From Conexibacter sp. DBS9H8 (GTDB taxonomy: Bacteria > Actinomycetota > Thermoleophilia > Solirubrobacterales > Solirubrobacteraceae): 64,000 nucleotides of DNA. The notes below the pieces were generated by a model. The model worked only from the letters and a program-made list of their open reading frames with translations. It did not search any database and was not told the DNA's origin. Both the position numbers and the translations under genes were made by a program. The DNA is taken from positions 1,302,001 to 1,366,000 of the forward strand of contig NZ_CP097128.1 in the NCBI RefSeq assembly GCF_023330685.1. The letters are read 5' to 3'. Each line of letters starts with the position of its first letter. The first letter of the stretch is position 1. This document shows, in pieces, positions 51,048-60,069 of the stretch.

Positions 51048-51997
51048 GCGGTCGAGGGCTCGCCGCTGTCCAGCTCTGAACGGATCTCCCCGAGCAGGCC
51101 GTGACGCTCGGCGACGACGTTGTGCTGGTGGATCGTCTCGAGGTTCTCCTGGCGGGCGGAGAGGAAGGCGCGATCCTCCAGCTCGGGCAGACGGTCGATC
51201 ACGCCCTTGACCATCTCGCGCACGCAGTCCTCGACGAACCGCGGCTTGCGGTGGGCCTTCTCGACGACGTGGGCCTCGTCGGTGCGCTTCATCAGCTCGT
51301 AGATCTCCGAGGACATCGACGATTCGACGATCTCGACGAGCAGCCGCGCGTCGATCTCCTCGCGTGAGCCCTCAGGCAGGCCGATGTAGAGCGTCCCGAG
51401 GCCACGCTGGTTGTGGGTGGCCACCGGAACGGCGTCAAGAATGCGCAGGATCTCCTCCTCGGAGAAACCGTCAGCCTCCAGACGCTCCCGCGCGCCGGCC
51501 GTGATGATCTCCTGCGCGCACGGGCAGGCGGTCATCCCCTGGGCGGTGACACCGATCAGCCGGCGTGTGCCGGTCTCGCTCGCCACCGCGAGCCCGTGCA
51601 GCGTGTAGAGCTCCTGGGTCTGGATGCCCGACAGGGGAGCCGGTTTGTGCTCGGGGAACCGGGCGGTGACGCTCACCTCGGCCCGGCGGGCCCGCTGGCG
51701 TTCGCGCACGAGCACGGCGATCCGCTCCGCAAGGGTCTCGGCCTTGAAGCCCGACTCGCCGAGCACGACCTCTCCGATCGCCTCGTTGACGACCTCCTCA
51801 AAGCGCGACATGTGCGCGCCCTTCTGGTTGGGGCCGAGTTCGACCACACACTCGAACCGGGCCCAGAAGAGCTGTTCGGTGCCGTCCTGGTTGAGTCGAA
51901 TGACCTTCTCCACGCCGGTGACCCCGACCTGGGAGAGACTCAGCGCGACAGCGGGCGTGCGCGCCTGAACATCGAGAGAGTGCGAGGTGAGAGCCAT
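51008..51997 (-). CDS. folE2: GTP cyclohydrolase FolE2 (MptA-like, type IB)
   Basis: A 329-residue protein of the FolE2/MptA family. The metal cysteine region is [12 protein letters not shown] and the conserved HNQRG motif follows ([16 protein letters not shown]). It converts GTP to 7,8-dihydroneopterin triphosphate for folate synthesis, and unlike zinc-dependent FolE can use other metals. ATG 51997 lies 9 bases after TACCCT (52012-52007). Convergent with, and overlapping, pgsA by 40 bases. Confidence 0.92.
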   Translation of the reverse strand: MALTSHSLDVQARTPAVALSLSQVGVTGVEKVIRLNQDGTEQLFWARFECVVELGPNQKGAHMSRFEEVVNEAIGEVVLGESGFKAETLAERIAVLVRERQRARRAEVSVTARFPEHKPAPLSGIQTQELYTLHGLAVASETGTRRLIGVTAQGMTACPCAQEIITAGARERLEADGFSEEEILRILDAVPVATHNQRGLGTLYIGLPEGSREEIDARLLVEIVESSMSSEIYELMKRTDEAHVVEKAHRKPRFVEDCVREMVKGVIDRLPELEDRAFLSARQENLETIHQHNVVAERHGLLGEIRSELDSGEPSTAHTSRRAWLDAAA

Positions 51998-52226
51998 GGA
52001 GCCTGAAGGGTAGAGATCGTCAGGAAACAGCCGGGGCTCCGGGCCAGAAGGTCGACCCCCACCGGGAAGGTTGGCACATCGCAGCGGTCGGCCCACGCTC
52101 GGCTGAATGCGGCACCCCGAGCCTGCGGCCCGGGCCGGTCGGGGACCGGACCGGATTAGGTCCCGTCGGACAGTTGTGGTAAGACTCCTTCAGTCTCATC
52201 GAGGGAGAGACCAGAGAGGAGCATTT

Positions 52227-53243
52227 GTGAACGACGCCGGGGTTCTGCTCGACGGAGGCACCATCGAGGAACAAGAGTCGCTGCTGGGCGAGGTCGCCGA
52301 CGACGCCGAGGAGAGTGATGGCCCGGGTGAGAGCACCGCGGCCGTGGATGAGGAGCAGAGTTTCCTCTCGGACCCGCGCGGCTTTCAGCGCCGCGCCCAG
52401 CTTGATCTGACCGTCGAGCCCTCGCTCGACTCGCTGCGGCTCTACCTCCGCTCGATCGGGCGGGTGCCCCTGCTGACCAAGGAGCAGGAGGTGGAGCTCG
52501 CGCAGCGGATCGAGCGCGGGGACATGACGGCCAAGCAGCAGATGATCGAGGCGAACCTGCGTCTCGTCGTCTCGATCGCAAAGTCCTATCTCGGGCGCGG
52601 GCTGACGTTCCTCGATCTCATCCAGGAGGGATCGATGGGGCTGATTCGGGCGGTTGAGAAGTTCGACTACCGACGCGGCTACAAGTTCTCGACGTACGCG
52701 ACGTGGTGGATCCGTCAGGCGGTGACCCGCGCGATCGCCGACAAGGGCCGGACGATCCGGATCCCAGTCCACATGATCGAGAAGCTCAACCGCGTGAGCC
52801 GGGCCGAACGCCAGCTGCTCCAGCAGTTCGGTCGGGATCCCAGCCCCGAGGAGATCGCCACCGAGGTCGAGATGACAACGGATGAGGTTCGGGACATCCT
52901 CGCGATGTCGCTTGCGCCGATCTCGCTCGAGCGTCCCGTCGGAGAGGAGGAGGACTCCCAGCTCGGTGACTTCGTCGAGGACCTCTCCCAGGAGTCGCCC
53001 TTTGAACAGGCGGCCGAGCACCTGCGCAAGGAGAACCTCCGCCGCGCGCTCGCGGCGCTCCCCCAGCGGGAGCGGGAGGTGATCGAGTTGCGCTACGGCC
53101 TGAGCGGGAAACGTCCCTACACGCTCGAGGAGGTGGGACGGACCTTCAACGTCACGCGCGAGCGGATCCGCCAGATCGAGAACCACACCCTCAAGAAGCT
53201 CGAGTCCCTGCCCGAGGCCCAACGGCTGCGCGACGCCTCCTGA
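52227..53243 (+). CDS. rpoD: RNA polymerase principal sigma factor (RpoD/SigA family)
   Basis: A 338-residue sigma-70. Regions in order: 1.2 ([29 protein letters not shown]), 2.1-2.4 ([26 protein letters not shown] and [21 protein letters not shown]), 3 ([13 protein letters not shown]) and 4.2 ([28 protein letters not shown]). Region 1.1 is replaced by a short acidic N-terminus. GTG 52227 is chosen because GAGGAG lies 6 bases upstream and homology begins shortly after. Tyr-tRNA follows 113 bases downstream. A group 2 sigma of the same length cannot be excluded. Confidence 0.9.
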   Translation: MNDAGVLLDGGTIEEQESLLGEVADDAEESDGPGESTAAVDEEQSFLSDPRGFQRRAQLDLTVEPSLDSLRLYLRSIGRVPLLTKEQEVELAQRIERGDMTAKQQMIEANLRLVVSIAKSYLGRGLTFLDLIQEGSMGLIRAVEKFDYRRGYKFSTYATWWIRQAVTRAIADKGRTIRIPVHMIEKLNRVSRAERQLLQQFGRDPSPEEIATEVEMTTDEVRDILAMSLAPISLERPVGEEEDSQLGDFVEDLSQESPFEQAAEHLRKENLRRALAALPQREREVIELRYGLSGKRPYTLEEVGRTFNVTRERIRQIENHTLKKLESLPEAQRLRDAS

Positions 53244-53244
53244 C

Positions 53245-53258
53245 GCGGGGTGCCCCGC
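53245..53258 (+). terminator. Possible GC-only terminator hairpin after rpoD
   Basis: GCGGGG and CCCCGC pair perfectly around a 2-base loop, 2 bases after the rpoD stop. There is no T-tract, so the terminator call is weak. Confidence 0.35.
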
Positions 53259-53356
53259 CACACAGTCGGGCGGTGGGCGGGCGGTCAGGCGCGTGAGTGG
53301 GCGGCGGGTGAGCACATCGGCGCCGGGCTTAATACACTCGGTCCGGCTCGACTCCC

Positions 53357-53438
53357 GGCGGGATTCCAGAGCGGTCAAATGGGGCGGACTGTAAATCCGC
53401 TGGCTACGCCTTCGCAGGTTCGAATCCTGCTCCCGCCA
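53357..53438 (+). tRNA. tRNA-Tyr (anticodon GTA)
   Basis: The 7-bp acceptor stem GGCGGGA/TCCCGCC is perfect with discriminator A at 53438. The anticodon arm reads CGGACTGTAAATCCG with GTA, and the T arm is GCAGGTTCGAATCCTGC. A long variable arm marks a class II tRNA, as expected for bacterial Tyr. The CCA end is not encoded. Confidence 0.95.
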
Positions 53439-53474
53439 TTGCTCTCGCGGAGGTGGCCCTCGGGCGCTCCCCGG

Positions 53475-53480
53475 TAGGAT
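53475..53480 (+). promoter_or_regulatory. -10 box TAGGAT of the cyclase gene
   Basis: TAGGAT is followed by 10 bases and ATG 53491, 37 bases after the tRNA end. Confidence 0.45.
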
Positions 53481-53490
53481 CGCCAGGCCG

Positions 53491-54315
53491 ATGGCCGGCG
53501 ACCCTCCGCTCAGACCGATCTCCGCCCACCCCGGCGGGTCCCGCCGCCTCCTGAGCCGACTGCGTGGAGCGTTCGCCGGTCTTGACCGCCAGCCCGCCCT
53601 GCTGCTCACCGTCCGCCGGCTGCGGCGTCGGCTCCCGGGGGACCCCGAGTTCGGCGACGCCTTCTCCACTGCGGGAGCCCCGACGCTCGCCTACCTGGTG
53701 GAAAGCGTGGCGACGCTGACGCCGGAGCCCGACAGCGTCGTCGCTGAGGTCGGGCTGGCGGGCCTGCAGCTGTGGCAGTCACTCGCGGAGGCGACCGGGC
53801 GGGGCCGCGGTGAGCGTGAGATGGCGTTGCTCTACGCGGACATCGTCGACTCTTCCTCCCTCGCCCTGCGCGTCGGAGACGAGGTGACCGTGGAGGTGCT
53901 GCGCGCCGTTGCCAACACGGTCCAGGCCTGCGTGGAGGCCCATCAGGGGCGCATCGTGCGGCGGCTCGGGGACGGGATCATCGCGAGCTTCAGTACCGCG
54001 GAGTCGGCAGTGGCGGCGGCCCTCGACATCCAGGACGCGGTGCTCTTCGTTGAGGTCGACGGCACCCGCGTGCGCCTGCGGATCGGGGTGCACTGGGGCC
54101 GTCCCCGCCGGCTGCGCGGGGACTACGTCGGAGTGGACGTGAGCGTCGTCGCCGCCGTGGGTGCCGCGGCACGCCCGGGTCAGGTGCTCGTGTCGACGCC
54201 GGCGCTGCTGCAGATCGACCCCGCAGCGCACGGGCTCCGGTTCGGGCGCCGCAAGCGGCTGCGGTCGCCTGAGGCGCCGGCGTCCCTGCAGATCGCCGTC
54301 GCCCGACGCGGCTGA
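53491..54315 (+). CDS. Class III adenylate/guanylate cyclase domain protein
   Basis: A 274-residue protein with one class III catalytic domain from about residue 108. The metal aspartates are D117 in LLYADIVDSS and D161 in RRLGDGIIASF, and LRIGVHWG with the later VAAVGAAARPGQVLVS completes the core. The N-terminal 100 residues are helical and unassigned, with no membrane helix, so the enzyme is soluble. The purine-specifying residues cannot be assigned firmly, so cAMP or cGMP remains open. Confidence 0.85.
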   Translation: MAGDPPLRPISAHPGGSRRLLSRLRGAFAGLDRQPALLLTVRRLRRRLPGDPEFGDAFSTAGAPTLAYLVESVATLTPEPDSVVAEVGLAGLQLWQSLAEATGRGRGEREMALLYADIVDSSSLALRVGDEVTVEVLRAVANTVQACVEAHQGRIVRRLGDGIIASFSTAESAVAAALDIQDAVLFVEVDGTRVRLRIGVHWGRPRRLRGDYVGVDVSVVAAVGAAARPGQVLVSTPALLQIDPAAHGLRFGRRKRLRSPEAPASLQIAVARRG

Positions 54316-54418
54316 TCCCGCGCCGCCGGGTGCCCTTGGGGATGTGTGTCCCAGGCCGGCCCGGACCGTCCTCGCTGTGACTGAACACGACTCTGGACGA
54401 CCTCCGACAGCGGACGGG

Positions 54419-56875
54419 TCAGTGCCAGCTCAGTGTCATTCCGAGGATCGTAAAGCGGGTGCTCGCCCGCCCGCTCCGGCTGGCGACCAGGCCGAGGATG
54501 AGGGCGCGGCCCGCGAACTGCTTCAGGCTGACCCCGACGGTGCCGGTCGCGGCCTGGCTGCCACTGAGGGTGCGCAGGGTCGCCAACCAATCTCCGCTGC
54601 GGTTGAAGATCTCGATGCTGAGGCGGTCGCGTCCGCGCAGCCGGCCGGGCTCGGTCGTGTGGATGAGGCGGCGCAGGGTCAGCGTCTCCGCAGCACAACC
54701 GCGCGGCAGGGCGAGCGGGAAGGCGATGACGATCTGATGCCGGCGCCGGTCGAGGAGCAGTACGCGACGGAACGGGCCGATCCGGATCGACTCGGGGCGA
54801 CAGGCCACTGGGGTGCCCGGGCTCGGGCCGCTGTCCGTGCCTGTCGTTCCGGTCCCGCTTGTCGTTCCGGTCCCGCTTGTCGTTCCGGTCCCGCTTGTCG
54901 TCCCGGTCCCGCTTGCCGTCCCGGTCCCGCTTGCCGTCCCGGTCCCGCTTGTCGTCCCGCTCCCGCTCCCGCTCGTCGTCCCGGTCCCGCTCCCGCTTGC
55001 CGTCGCCGTCAGCGCGAGGGACGGGTTGCAGAGGTCGGGGGCGAGCGTGGCTGCTTGGGGCGCCCCCAGCCCGGTGGCCATGTCAAACCCGGTCGTGGCG
55101 GGGTACAGTCCGCCTGTGTATCCGGACGGGGTGTAGTCGTTGCTGCCGGCGGTGATGTCGGTGAAGGCGCTGCGATAGACCGTCGGATCGCCCGCGAGTG
55201 CGTAGAGGGTGGGGTTGGCAAAGCCGACCGTGCTGCCGTGACAGGCGCTGGAGGCGTTCGTCAGGGCGGTGAGCGCCGCCCACAGCGGTGCCGCCGCGCT
55301 TGTGCCGCCCATCGCGCCCCAGCTTCCGTTCCAGTAGATGACGTAACCGGTCTGGGGATCGGCATCGGCTGACACGTCTGGCACCTCGCGACAGTCGCCG
55401 CTGATGGCGCCGCAGGGGCGGCCCGAAGAGAACGGCGAGACGACCCCGAGGGCGGCCGGGGCGCCCGCCTGATAGTTCGGCATCGGCCAGGCGGAGGAGA
55501 TCCCGCCACCACCGGAACCATTGCTGAGGTTCGAGTCGTTCCAGGCGACCTGGGTAGACGGGGCCGAGGCGGAGGGTAGCGAGGTACCCCCGACGCTTGT
55601 GACGTAGGGTTGGGACCCGGGGTCATCGACGGCGAGCGCGGCGGTGCCGTCGGACCCGTAGCAGTCAGTCGATCCATTGTCGCCGGCGGCGGCGTACACG
55701 GACTTGCCGAGCGTCGCGGCCTCCTGAAACAGAGTCGACTCAGCCGAAAGCAGAGCGCTGGTGGCGTCGCTCTCACACTCCCCCCAGGACGTTGAGATCA
55801 CGGTGACGGTCGGGTTATCGATCATCTGCTGGTAGCCGTCGAGGACCCCCGTGCCCGTGTCAGGGCTCTCATAGACATCGACAGATGCCCCCGGCGCCAG
55901 ACTTGTGATCTGCTCGATGTCGAGTGCCGCCTCACCCTGCCCGGCGGCCGGTCCGCCGGGTCCCCCGTCGACGGTGATCGTGTTGACGGGCGCGTTGGTG
56001 CCGTAGCAGCTCTGGAAGGCGCTGATGTCCGACGGTGCGTAGGACTCGAGCTCAAGCAGGCCGACGGTCTGACCCGCCCCTGTGTCACCGGCGCCGTAGA
56101 GGCTGCTGAAGCCGTAGGCGGAGGCGATCTCGTCCGCGGTATAGGCGCCATCAGCGCTCGCGGTCGCCGTCGCGCTCGTGCAGGGGGCCGGTGCGCCCGT
56201 GAGGTGGGCCTGCGCGGCCGCGCCGCGCAGATTCCCGTGCGCTTGCCCGGCGCCGCGCGGGCGCAGGAGACCGAGGGCGTGGGGCACCACAAGCGTGTTG
56301 AGACCGACGACGCCCTGGATCAGGCCGCTGACGGTCGCGCGGAAGCGTGGGGCGGCGGTGTTGGTCACGGCGAGCCGTCCGTCCGGGAGGTGAACGGCGA
56401 TCAGCCGCAGACCGAGCGCACGGTCGATCCGTGCGGCGCTGGCACGGATCAGCAGACTGAGCCCGTTCGCGCTGAGGGCCCCCGGGGTGAGGCCGGCACG
56501 GACGAGCGCCCGCCGGACCGCGCGCACCGCGCTGGCGGTCGGCCCGAACCGGCGCCGAAAGCCGGCGAGCGTGAGGTAGTGGTGGAAATGGGCATCACGC
56601 GGGGAGGCAACGGCCGCCGCGTACGCCGCGAGCGCGACGGGGTTCCTCGGCTGGAGGGTGATGTCGATCGCCAGCCTGGTGTCCGCCGCCAGGACTCCGA
56701 CCTGGCGGGCGCCGGCGGGGAGTGCCGGGGCGACTCCGATCCGCCGGGTGACAAGGGCCGCCTGCGCCGGCGGAGCGGCCAGGAGCGCGACTGTGATGGC
56801 GACCGTCACCGCCGCCTCCCCGATGGCGCACAGCAACGCGCCGAGAGGGGCGACGGTGAGACGGACGCGAGGCAT
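54419..56875 (-). CDS. Secreted pro-kumamolisin/sedolisin peptidase (S53)
   Basis: An 818-residue preproprotein. A signal sequence ends near residue 39 (AAPPAQAALV). The activation propeptide runs to about 215 (HFHHYLTLAGFRRRFGP). The catalytic domain has the E-D pair in GEAALDIEQI near residues 313-317, the oxyanion aspartate in AAAGDNGSTD and the nucleophile near S526 in GGTSAAAP, with a C-terminal calcium site in FDMATGLGAP. A Gly/Thr/Ser repeat linker (about residues 622-680) leads to a C-terminal beta-rich domain. Works at acid pH by family. ATG 56875 lies 6 bases after TACAGA. Confidence 0.9.
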   Translation of the reverse strand: MPRVRLTVAPLGALLCAIGEAAVTVAITVALLAAPPAQAALVTRRIGVAPALPAGARQVGVLAADTRLAIDITLQPRNPVALAAYAAAVASPRDAHFHHYLTLAGFRRRFGPTASAVRAVRRALVRAGLTPGALSANGLSLLIRASAARIDRALGLRLIAVHLPDGRLAVTNTAAPRFRATVSGLIQGVVGLNTLVVPHALGLLRPRGAGQAHGNLRGAAAQAHLTGAPAPCTSATATASADGAYTADEIASAYGFSSLYGAGDTGAGQTVGLLELESYAPSDISAFQSCYGTNAPVNTITVDGGPGGPAAGQGEAALDIEQITSLAPGASVDVYESPDTGTGVLDGYQQMIDNPTVTVISTSWGECESDATSALLSAESTLFQEAATLGKSVYAAAGDNGSTDCYGSDGTAALAVDDPGSQPYVTSVGGTSLPSASAPSTQVAWNDSNLSNGSGGGGISSAWPMPNYQAGAPAALGVVSPFSSGRPCGAISGDCREVPDVSADADPQTGYVIYWNGSWGAMGGTSAAAPLWAALTALTNASSACHGSTVGFANPTLYALAGDPTVYRSAFTDITAGSNDYTPSGYTGGLYPATTGFDMATGLGAPQAATLAPDLCNPSLALTATASGSGTGTTSGSGSGTTSGTGTASGTGTASGTGTTSGTGTTSGTGTTSGTGTTGTDSGPSPGTPVACRPESIRIGPFRRVLLLDRRRHQIVIAFPLALPRGCAAETLTLRRLIHTTEPGRLRGRDRLSIEIFNRSGDWLATLRTLSGSQAATGTVGVSLKQFAGRALILGLVASRSGRASTRFTILGMTLSWH
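54843..55012. repeat. 18-bp tandem repeats encoding the sedolisin linker
   Basis: About seven 18-base units of the type GTCCCGCTTGTCGTTCCG, then degenerate copies, encode repeated SGTGTT hexapeptides. The unit is a multiple of three, so copy-number change would lengthen or shorten the linker without frameshift. Confidence 0.85.
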
Positions 56876-56947
56876 GCCTCGTCTGTATCGGGCAGCTCAG
56901 GCGATCACTACAGATCGACAGACCGGCGGATCGACAGATGGCGGCGC

Positions 56948-57931
56948 TCAGGCGCCGGGCAGGTCGATCAGGATCTTGCCGACGGCCCCGTCACGGACCG
57001 CTGCGAGGGCCTCTGCGGCGTCGGCGAGCGGAAAGCGGTGGAAGGGAAGGGGGGAGAGCGCCCCGGCCGCGACAGCGGCGCTGATGGCGCGCACCGCCGC
57101 GCCGAGCTCCCCCGGCGTGACGGTGTAGAGAAGCATGAAGGAGACGGTGAGGTTGGCCGCCATCAGGGCGCGCACCGGCATGGCCACCACGGTGTCCGGG
57201 GTGGCGGCATAACAGGCCAGGCGGGCGTGTGGGGCGGCGACGGCGAGGTCGAGGTCGAGGTTGGTGTCGAGGGCGACCTCGACGAACCGGTCGATTCCCT
57301 CCGGGGCTGCCGCCTGGATCTGGGAGATGGCGTCGTCGTCGGTGTAGGTGATCACGTGGTCGGCGCCGACCCCGGCAGCCAATCGGCCCTTGTCGGGGCC
57401 GCTGACGGTCGCCACCACTCGGCCCGCGCCCGCCCAGCGAGCGAGCTGGATCGCCATGTTGCCGACCGCTCCCGCGCCTCCGCTGACGAGCACCGACGCT
57501 CCGTGCAGCGGGCGGCCGTCCGGGGACAGGCAGTGCCACGCGGTGAGGGCCGGGACGCCGAGGGAGGCGCCGAGCTCAAAGCTCGCCGACGCGGCGAGCG
57601 GGACGGCTCGGTCGGCCGGGACGACGCTGTACTCCGCGGCGGTGCCCCAGCGCCCCGAGTGCGCGGCGAGCAACACCCACACGCGCTCTCCGCGGCGGTC
57701 TGGCGCCACGCCGGGACCGACGGCGTCGATCACGCCAGCTCCGTCCTGAACGGGGATGGCAAACCCCTCCGGTGCGCCCGTCGCGGTGGCGAGAGCCTTC
57801 CAGTCGGTGGGGTTGACCCCGGCACACACCATGCGCACGCGAACCTCTCCCGGTCCGGGCTCAGGGGTGGGAACGTCCGCCAACTCGAGAACGTCGGGGC
57901 TGCCGCCGGACCGGTAGATCGCCGCCTTCAT
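56948..57931 (-). CDS. Zinc-independent quinone oxidoreductase-like MDR protein
   Basis: A 327-residue medium-chain dehydrogenase/reductase: MKAAIYRSGGSPDVLELADVPTPEPGPGEVRVRM at the start, VQDGAGVIDAVG, and the NADPH-binding VLVSGGAGAVGNMAIQLARWAG. The zinc-ligand cysteines of alcohol dehydrogenases are absent (the first site reads VCAGVNPTDW), as in quinone reductases. ATG 57931 is 8 bases after TAGTGT (57945-57940), a box that coincides with the stop codon of the CHAP gene upstream. Confidence 0.88.
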   Translation of the reverse strand: MKAAIYRSGGSPDVLELADVPTPEPGPGEVRVRMVCAGVNPTDWKALATATGAPEGFAIPVQDGAGVIDAVGPGVAPDRRGERVWVLLAAHSGRWGTAAEYSVVPADRAVPLAASASFELGASLGVPALTAWHCLSPDGRPLHGASVLVSGGAGAVGNMAIQLARWAGAGRVVATVSGPDKGRLAAGVGADHVITYTDDDAISQIQAAAPEGIDRFVEVALDTNLDLDLAVAAPHARLACYAATPDTVVAMPVRALMAANLTVSFMLLYTVTPGELGAAVRAISAAVAAGALSPLPFHRFPLADAAEALAAVRDGAVGKILIDLPGA

Positions 57932-57942
57932 CGGACCCCACA

Positions 57943-58935
57943 CTACCGCAGGTCTCGCGTGGACCAGCGCCCGCCGCACCCTTCACAGCACCGCCGGTGA
58001 AGCCCCATGATTGACCGCCCCGTCCTCGCCGTCACGGCGCGCCCGAGCCCGCCGCGCCCGAGCCCGCCGCGCCCGCACCCGAGCGGTCTGCTGGCGGTGG
58101 GCCCGAGCGGCCCGCGCTCGCGCCCGCAGCCGCGCCGCGGACGCACCCGAGCGGTCTGCTGGCGGTGGGCCCGAGCGGCCCGCGCTCGCGCCCGCAGCCG
58201 CGCCGCGGACGCCGCCGCGCGGCTCGTGTTCCCCGGAGGGTTGGCCACCTCGGACGGTGCGGTGTCGGCAGGAGTGGCGGACTCGGTGACCGGAGGGGCG
58301 CTCACCGCGGCGGCGGGCTTCTCAAGGAAGGCGAGCGGGGTTGTGCTCGGGTCGCCGGTGACGATGAACTGAACGTCAAAGGTCTGGGCGAAGTAGGCGA
58401 GGTTGGCGTTGGAGATCCACTCGGTCGAGCCCTGCCGGGGTGGGAATGGTGGCTGGGAGTCGCCGTCCATTTGCGAGACGATGATCCCGCTGCCCGTCAC
58501 CGCCTCCACGTAAGCGACGTGACCCGCCGAGTCTGAGGATGTGCCCCCCCAGACGGCGAGGTCCCCGGAGGCGGGGGTACGGGAGATCGGCAGGCCCTCC
58601 AGTTTGGCGTGCTCGGCCCAGGTGCCGCCGTCCCAGTCGCTGGCGAGCGGATCACTGGCGAGCGCGTCGAGGAACAGGGCCGGGTACTTCTCCACCGCCC
58701 AGTAGGGGCACTGGCCGTAGTCGGTGGCGGTGAACAGATTGGCGGCGTCGACGGGGACGTTCCAGGCGCAGACCGGTCTGGTGGGGGAGACCGGACAGTC
58801 CGGGGTCTCGTTGAACGCGCTCGGCGCGGCCGCCGGCAGGGTCTGTGCTCGAGCGAGCGCCGGAAGGGTTGCGGTGCCCGCCAAGGTGATGGTGACCGCC
58901 ACGGCGGCTCGCCAGATCCGGTGGACCGAGACCAT
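57943..58935 (-). CDS. Secreted CHAP-domain protein with frameshifted tail
   Basis: A 330-residue protein. Signal peptide to about residue 30 (ALARAQT). The CHAP amidase/peptidase domain has its cysteine at C76 (TDYGQCPYWAVEKYP) and histidine at H139 (SSDSAGHVAYVEAV), followed by ISNANLAYFAQTFDVQFIVTG. It should cut peptidoglycan peptides. Residues beyond about 225 form a low-complexity Ala/Arg tail. A perfect 68-bp duplication (58075-58210) shifts the frame there; without it the protein would end near 57983 in another Ala/Arg tail. Confidence 0.82.
   Translation of the reverse strand: MVSVHRIWRAAVAVTITLAGTATLPALARAQTLPAAAPSAFNETPDCPVSPTRPVCAWNVPVDAANLFTATDYGQCPYWAVEKYPALFLDALASDPLASDWDGGTWAEHAKLEGLPISRTPASGDLAVWGGTSSDSAGHVAYVEAVTGSGIIVSQMDGDSQPPFPPRQGSTEWISNANLAYFAQTFDVQFIVTGDPSTTPLAFLEKPAAAVSAPPVTESATPADTAPSEVANPPGNTSRAAASAARLRARARAARAHRQQTARVRPRRGCGRERGPLGPTASRPLGCGRGGLGRGGLGRAVTARTGRSIMGLHRRCCEGCGGRWSTRDLR
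58075..58210. repeat. Perfect 68-bp tandem duplication inside the CHAP gene
   Basis: 58075-58142 and 58143-58210 are identical. Sixty-eight is not a multiple of three, so the second copy in reading direction is translated in a different frame from the first. Confidence 0.9.
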
Positions 58936-59004
58936 AACGCCCCGATCATCGGCCTCGGCTCCGACACCGCGGAGGGAACGCTCGAGCCCTCGATCAAACG
59001 GCCA

Positions 59005-60069
59005 TCAGCCGCGGGCGAGCGCGAGGCGCCGGCGTCCCTCCCGGGTGCCGACGTCCCGTAGGGAGAGGCCCTCACGGACGAGCGCGGCCGCTCCGAGGGT
59101 GAGGGCGAGGACGACTTCGATCCCCTGCAGCAGCAGTCCGTAGGCGAGCGCGGCCCCGGCCCCGACCCCGAGCGGGGTGAGCACCGCGATGCAGACGGCC
59201 TGGAACACGCCGACGTTCGCGGGGGTGACCGGAAGGATCGCAGTGAGGTTGACGGCGAGCAGCACCGCTGCCGCCGCGACCGCCGGGGCGGCGTGGAGAT
59301 GCAGGTGGAGGGCGAGCAGCACGCTGTCGGCAGCCGCCCACTGCAGCGCCCAGGCGAGCAGCTGGGTTCCGCCGGCGTGCACGAGTCCGGCCGGCTGGGT
59401 GCAGACGGTCAGGCCGCGGCCGGCGCCGGCCAGGCGAGCGAGCACCCAGGCGGTGAACCGGGTCCTCCGCGAGGCACCCGGCGCCGGAAGGGGTACGCCG
59501 GCGCCGGTCCGCCGGTGCCGGGCGGTGAGGAGCAGCAGCAGGCCGACGCCCGCCGGGAGTGCGACGACGATCGCGACCGAGGAGAGCGACCAGCCGTGTG
59601 TGCTGAGCGCGCTGAGAGTGACGACGGCGAGCAGCGCGAGCGCGACGACGTTGAACAGCGTCTGGGCGAGGACGGTGCCGAGCACGGTCATTACCCCGTC
59701 CGGGCAGCTGATGCGACGGGCGACCAGCCAGGTGCGGACGCCCTCTCCGACCCGGGCGGGCGCGAGCGTCGAGGCGGCCATGCCGATGAGGAGGCTGTGG
59801 GTGACGGTCCGCCGCGCGATGTCCGAGCCGGGGACGGCGGCGTGCAGCACCGCGCTCCAGGATTCGGCCCGGGCGAAGAAGGATCCGGCAAAGACGACGA
59901 CGGCCACCGCGACCCAGCCGGGGGAGGCGTGTCCAAGGGCGGCAGCGGCGTCGGACAGGTGAATGCGGGTGACCCCGAGAACGACGAGGATCGCCAGCGC
60001 CGCCAGGGCGACAATCGAGGCCCGCCGTCCGCGCCGGTGCGACACCCCCGGCGTGAGTGGCTCGGTCAC
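59005..60069 (-). CDS. Flippase-like/lysylphosphatidylglycerol-synthase transmembrane family protein
   Basis: A 354-residue membrane protein with about eight hydrophobic segments. The pattern AASTLAPARVGEGVRTWLVARR and LAVNLTAILPVTPANVGVFQAVCI is the signature of the UPF0104/AglD-like TM family, also the membrane half of MprF. Members flip or modify lipids. GTG 60069 overlaps the stop of the glycosyltransferase gene (GTGA), so the two are coupled and probably act on the same glycolipid. Confidence 0.85.
   Translation of the reverse strand: MTEPLTPGVSHRRGRRASIVALAALAILVVLGVTRIHLSDAAAALGHASPGWVAVAVVVFAGSFFARAESWSAVLHAAVPGSDIARRTVTHSLLIGMAASTLAPARVGEGVRTWLVARRISCPDGVMTVLGTVLAQTLFNVVALALLAVVTLSALSTHGWSLSSVAIVVALPAGVGLLLLLTARHRRTGAGVPLPAPGASRRTRFTAWVLARLAGAGRGLTVCTQPAGLVHAGGTQLLAWALQWAAADSVLLALHLHLHAAPAVAAAAVLLAVNLTAILPVTPANVGVFQAVCIAVLTPLGVGAGAALAYGLLLQGIEVVLALTLGAAALVREGLSLRDVGTREGRRRLALARG

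Noticed and set aside
53357..53438. tRNA gene as attachment site of an integrated element
   Set aside because: No integrase, no direct repeat of the tRNA 3' end and no foreign-looking genes lie downstream in the window.
54843..55012. Regularly spaced repeats that might suggest a CRISPR array
   Set aside because: The units are contiguous 18-mers without spacers and are in frame in the sedolisin gene.
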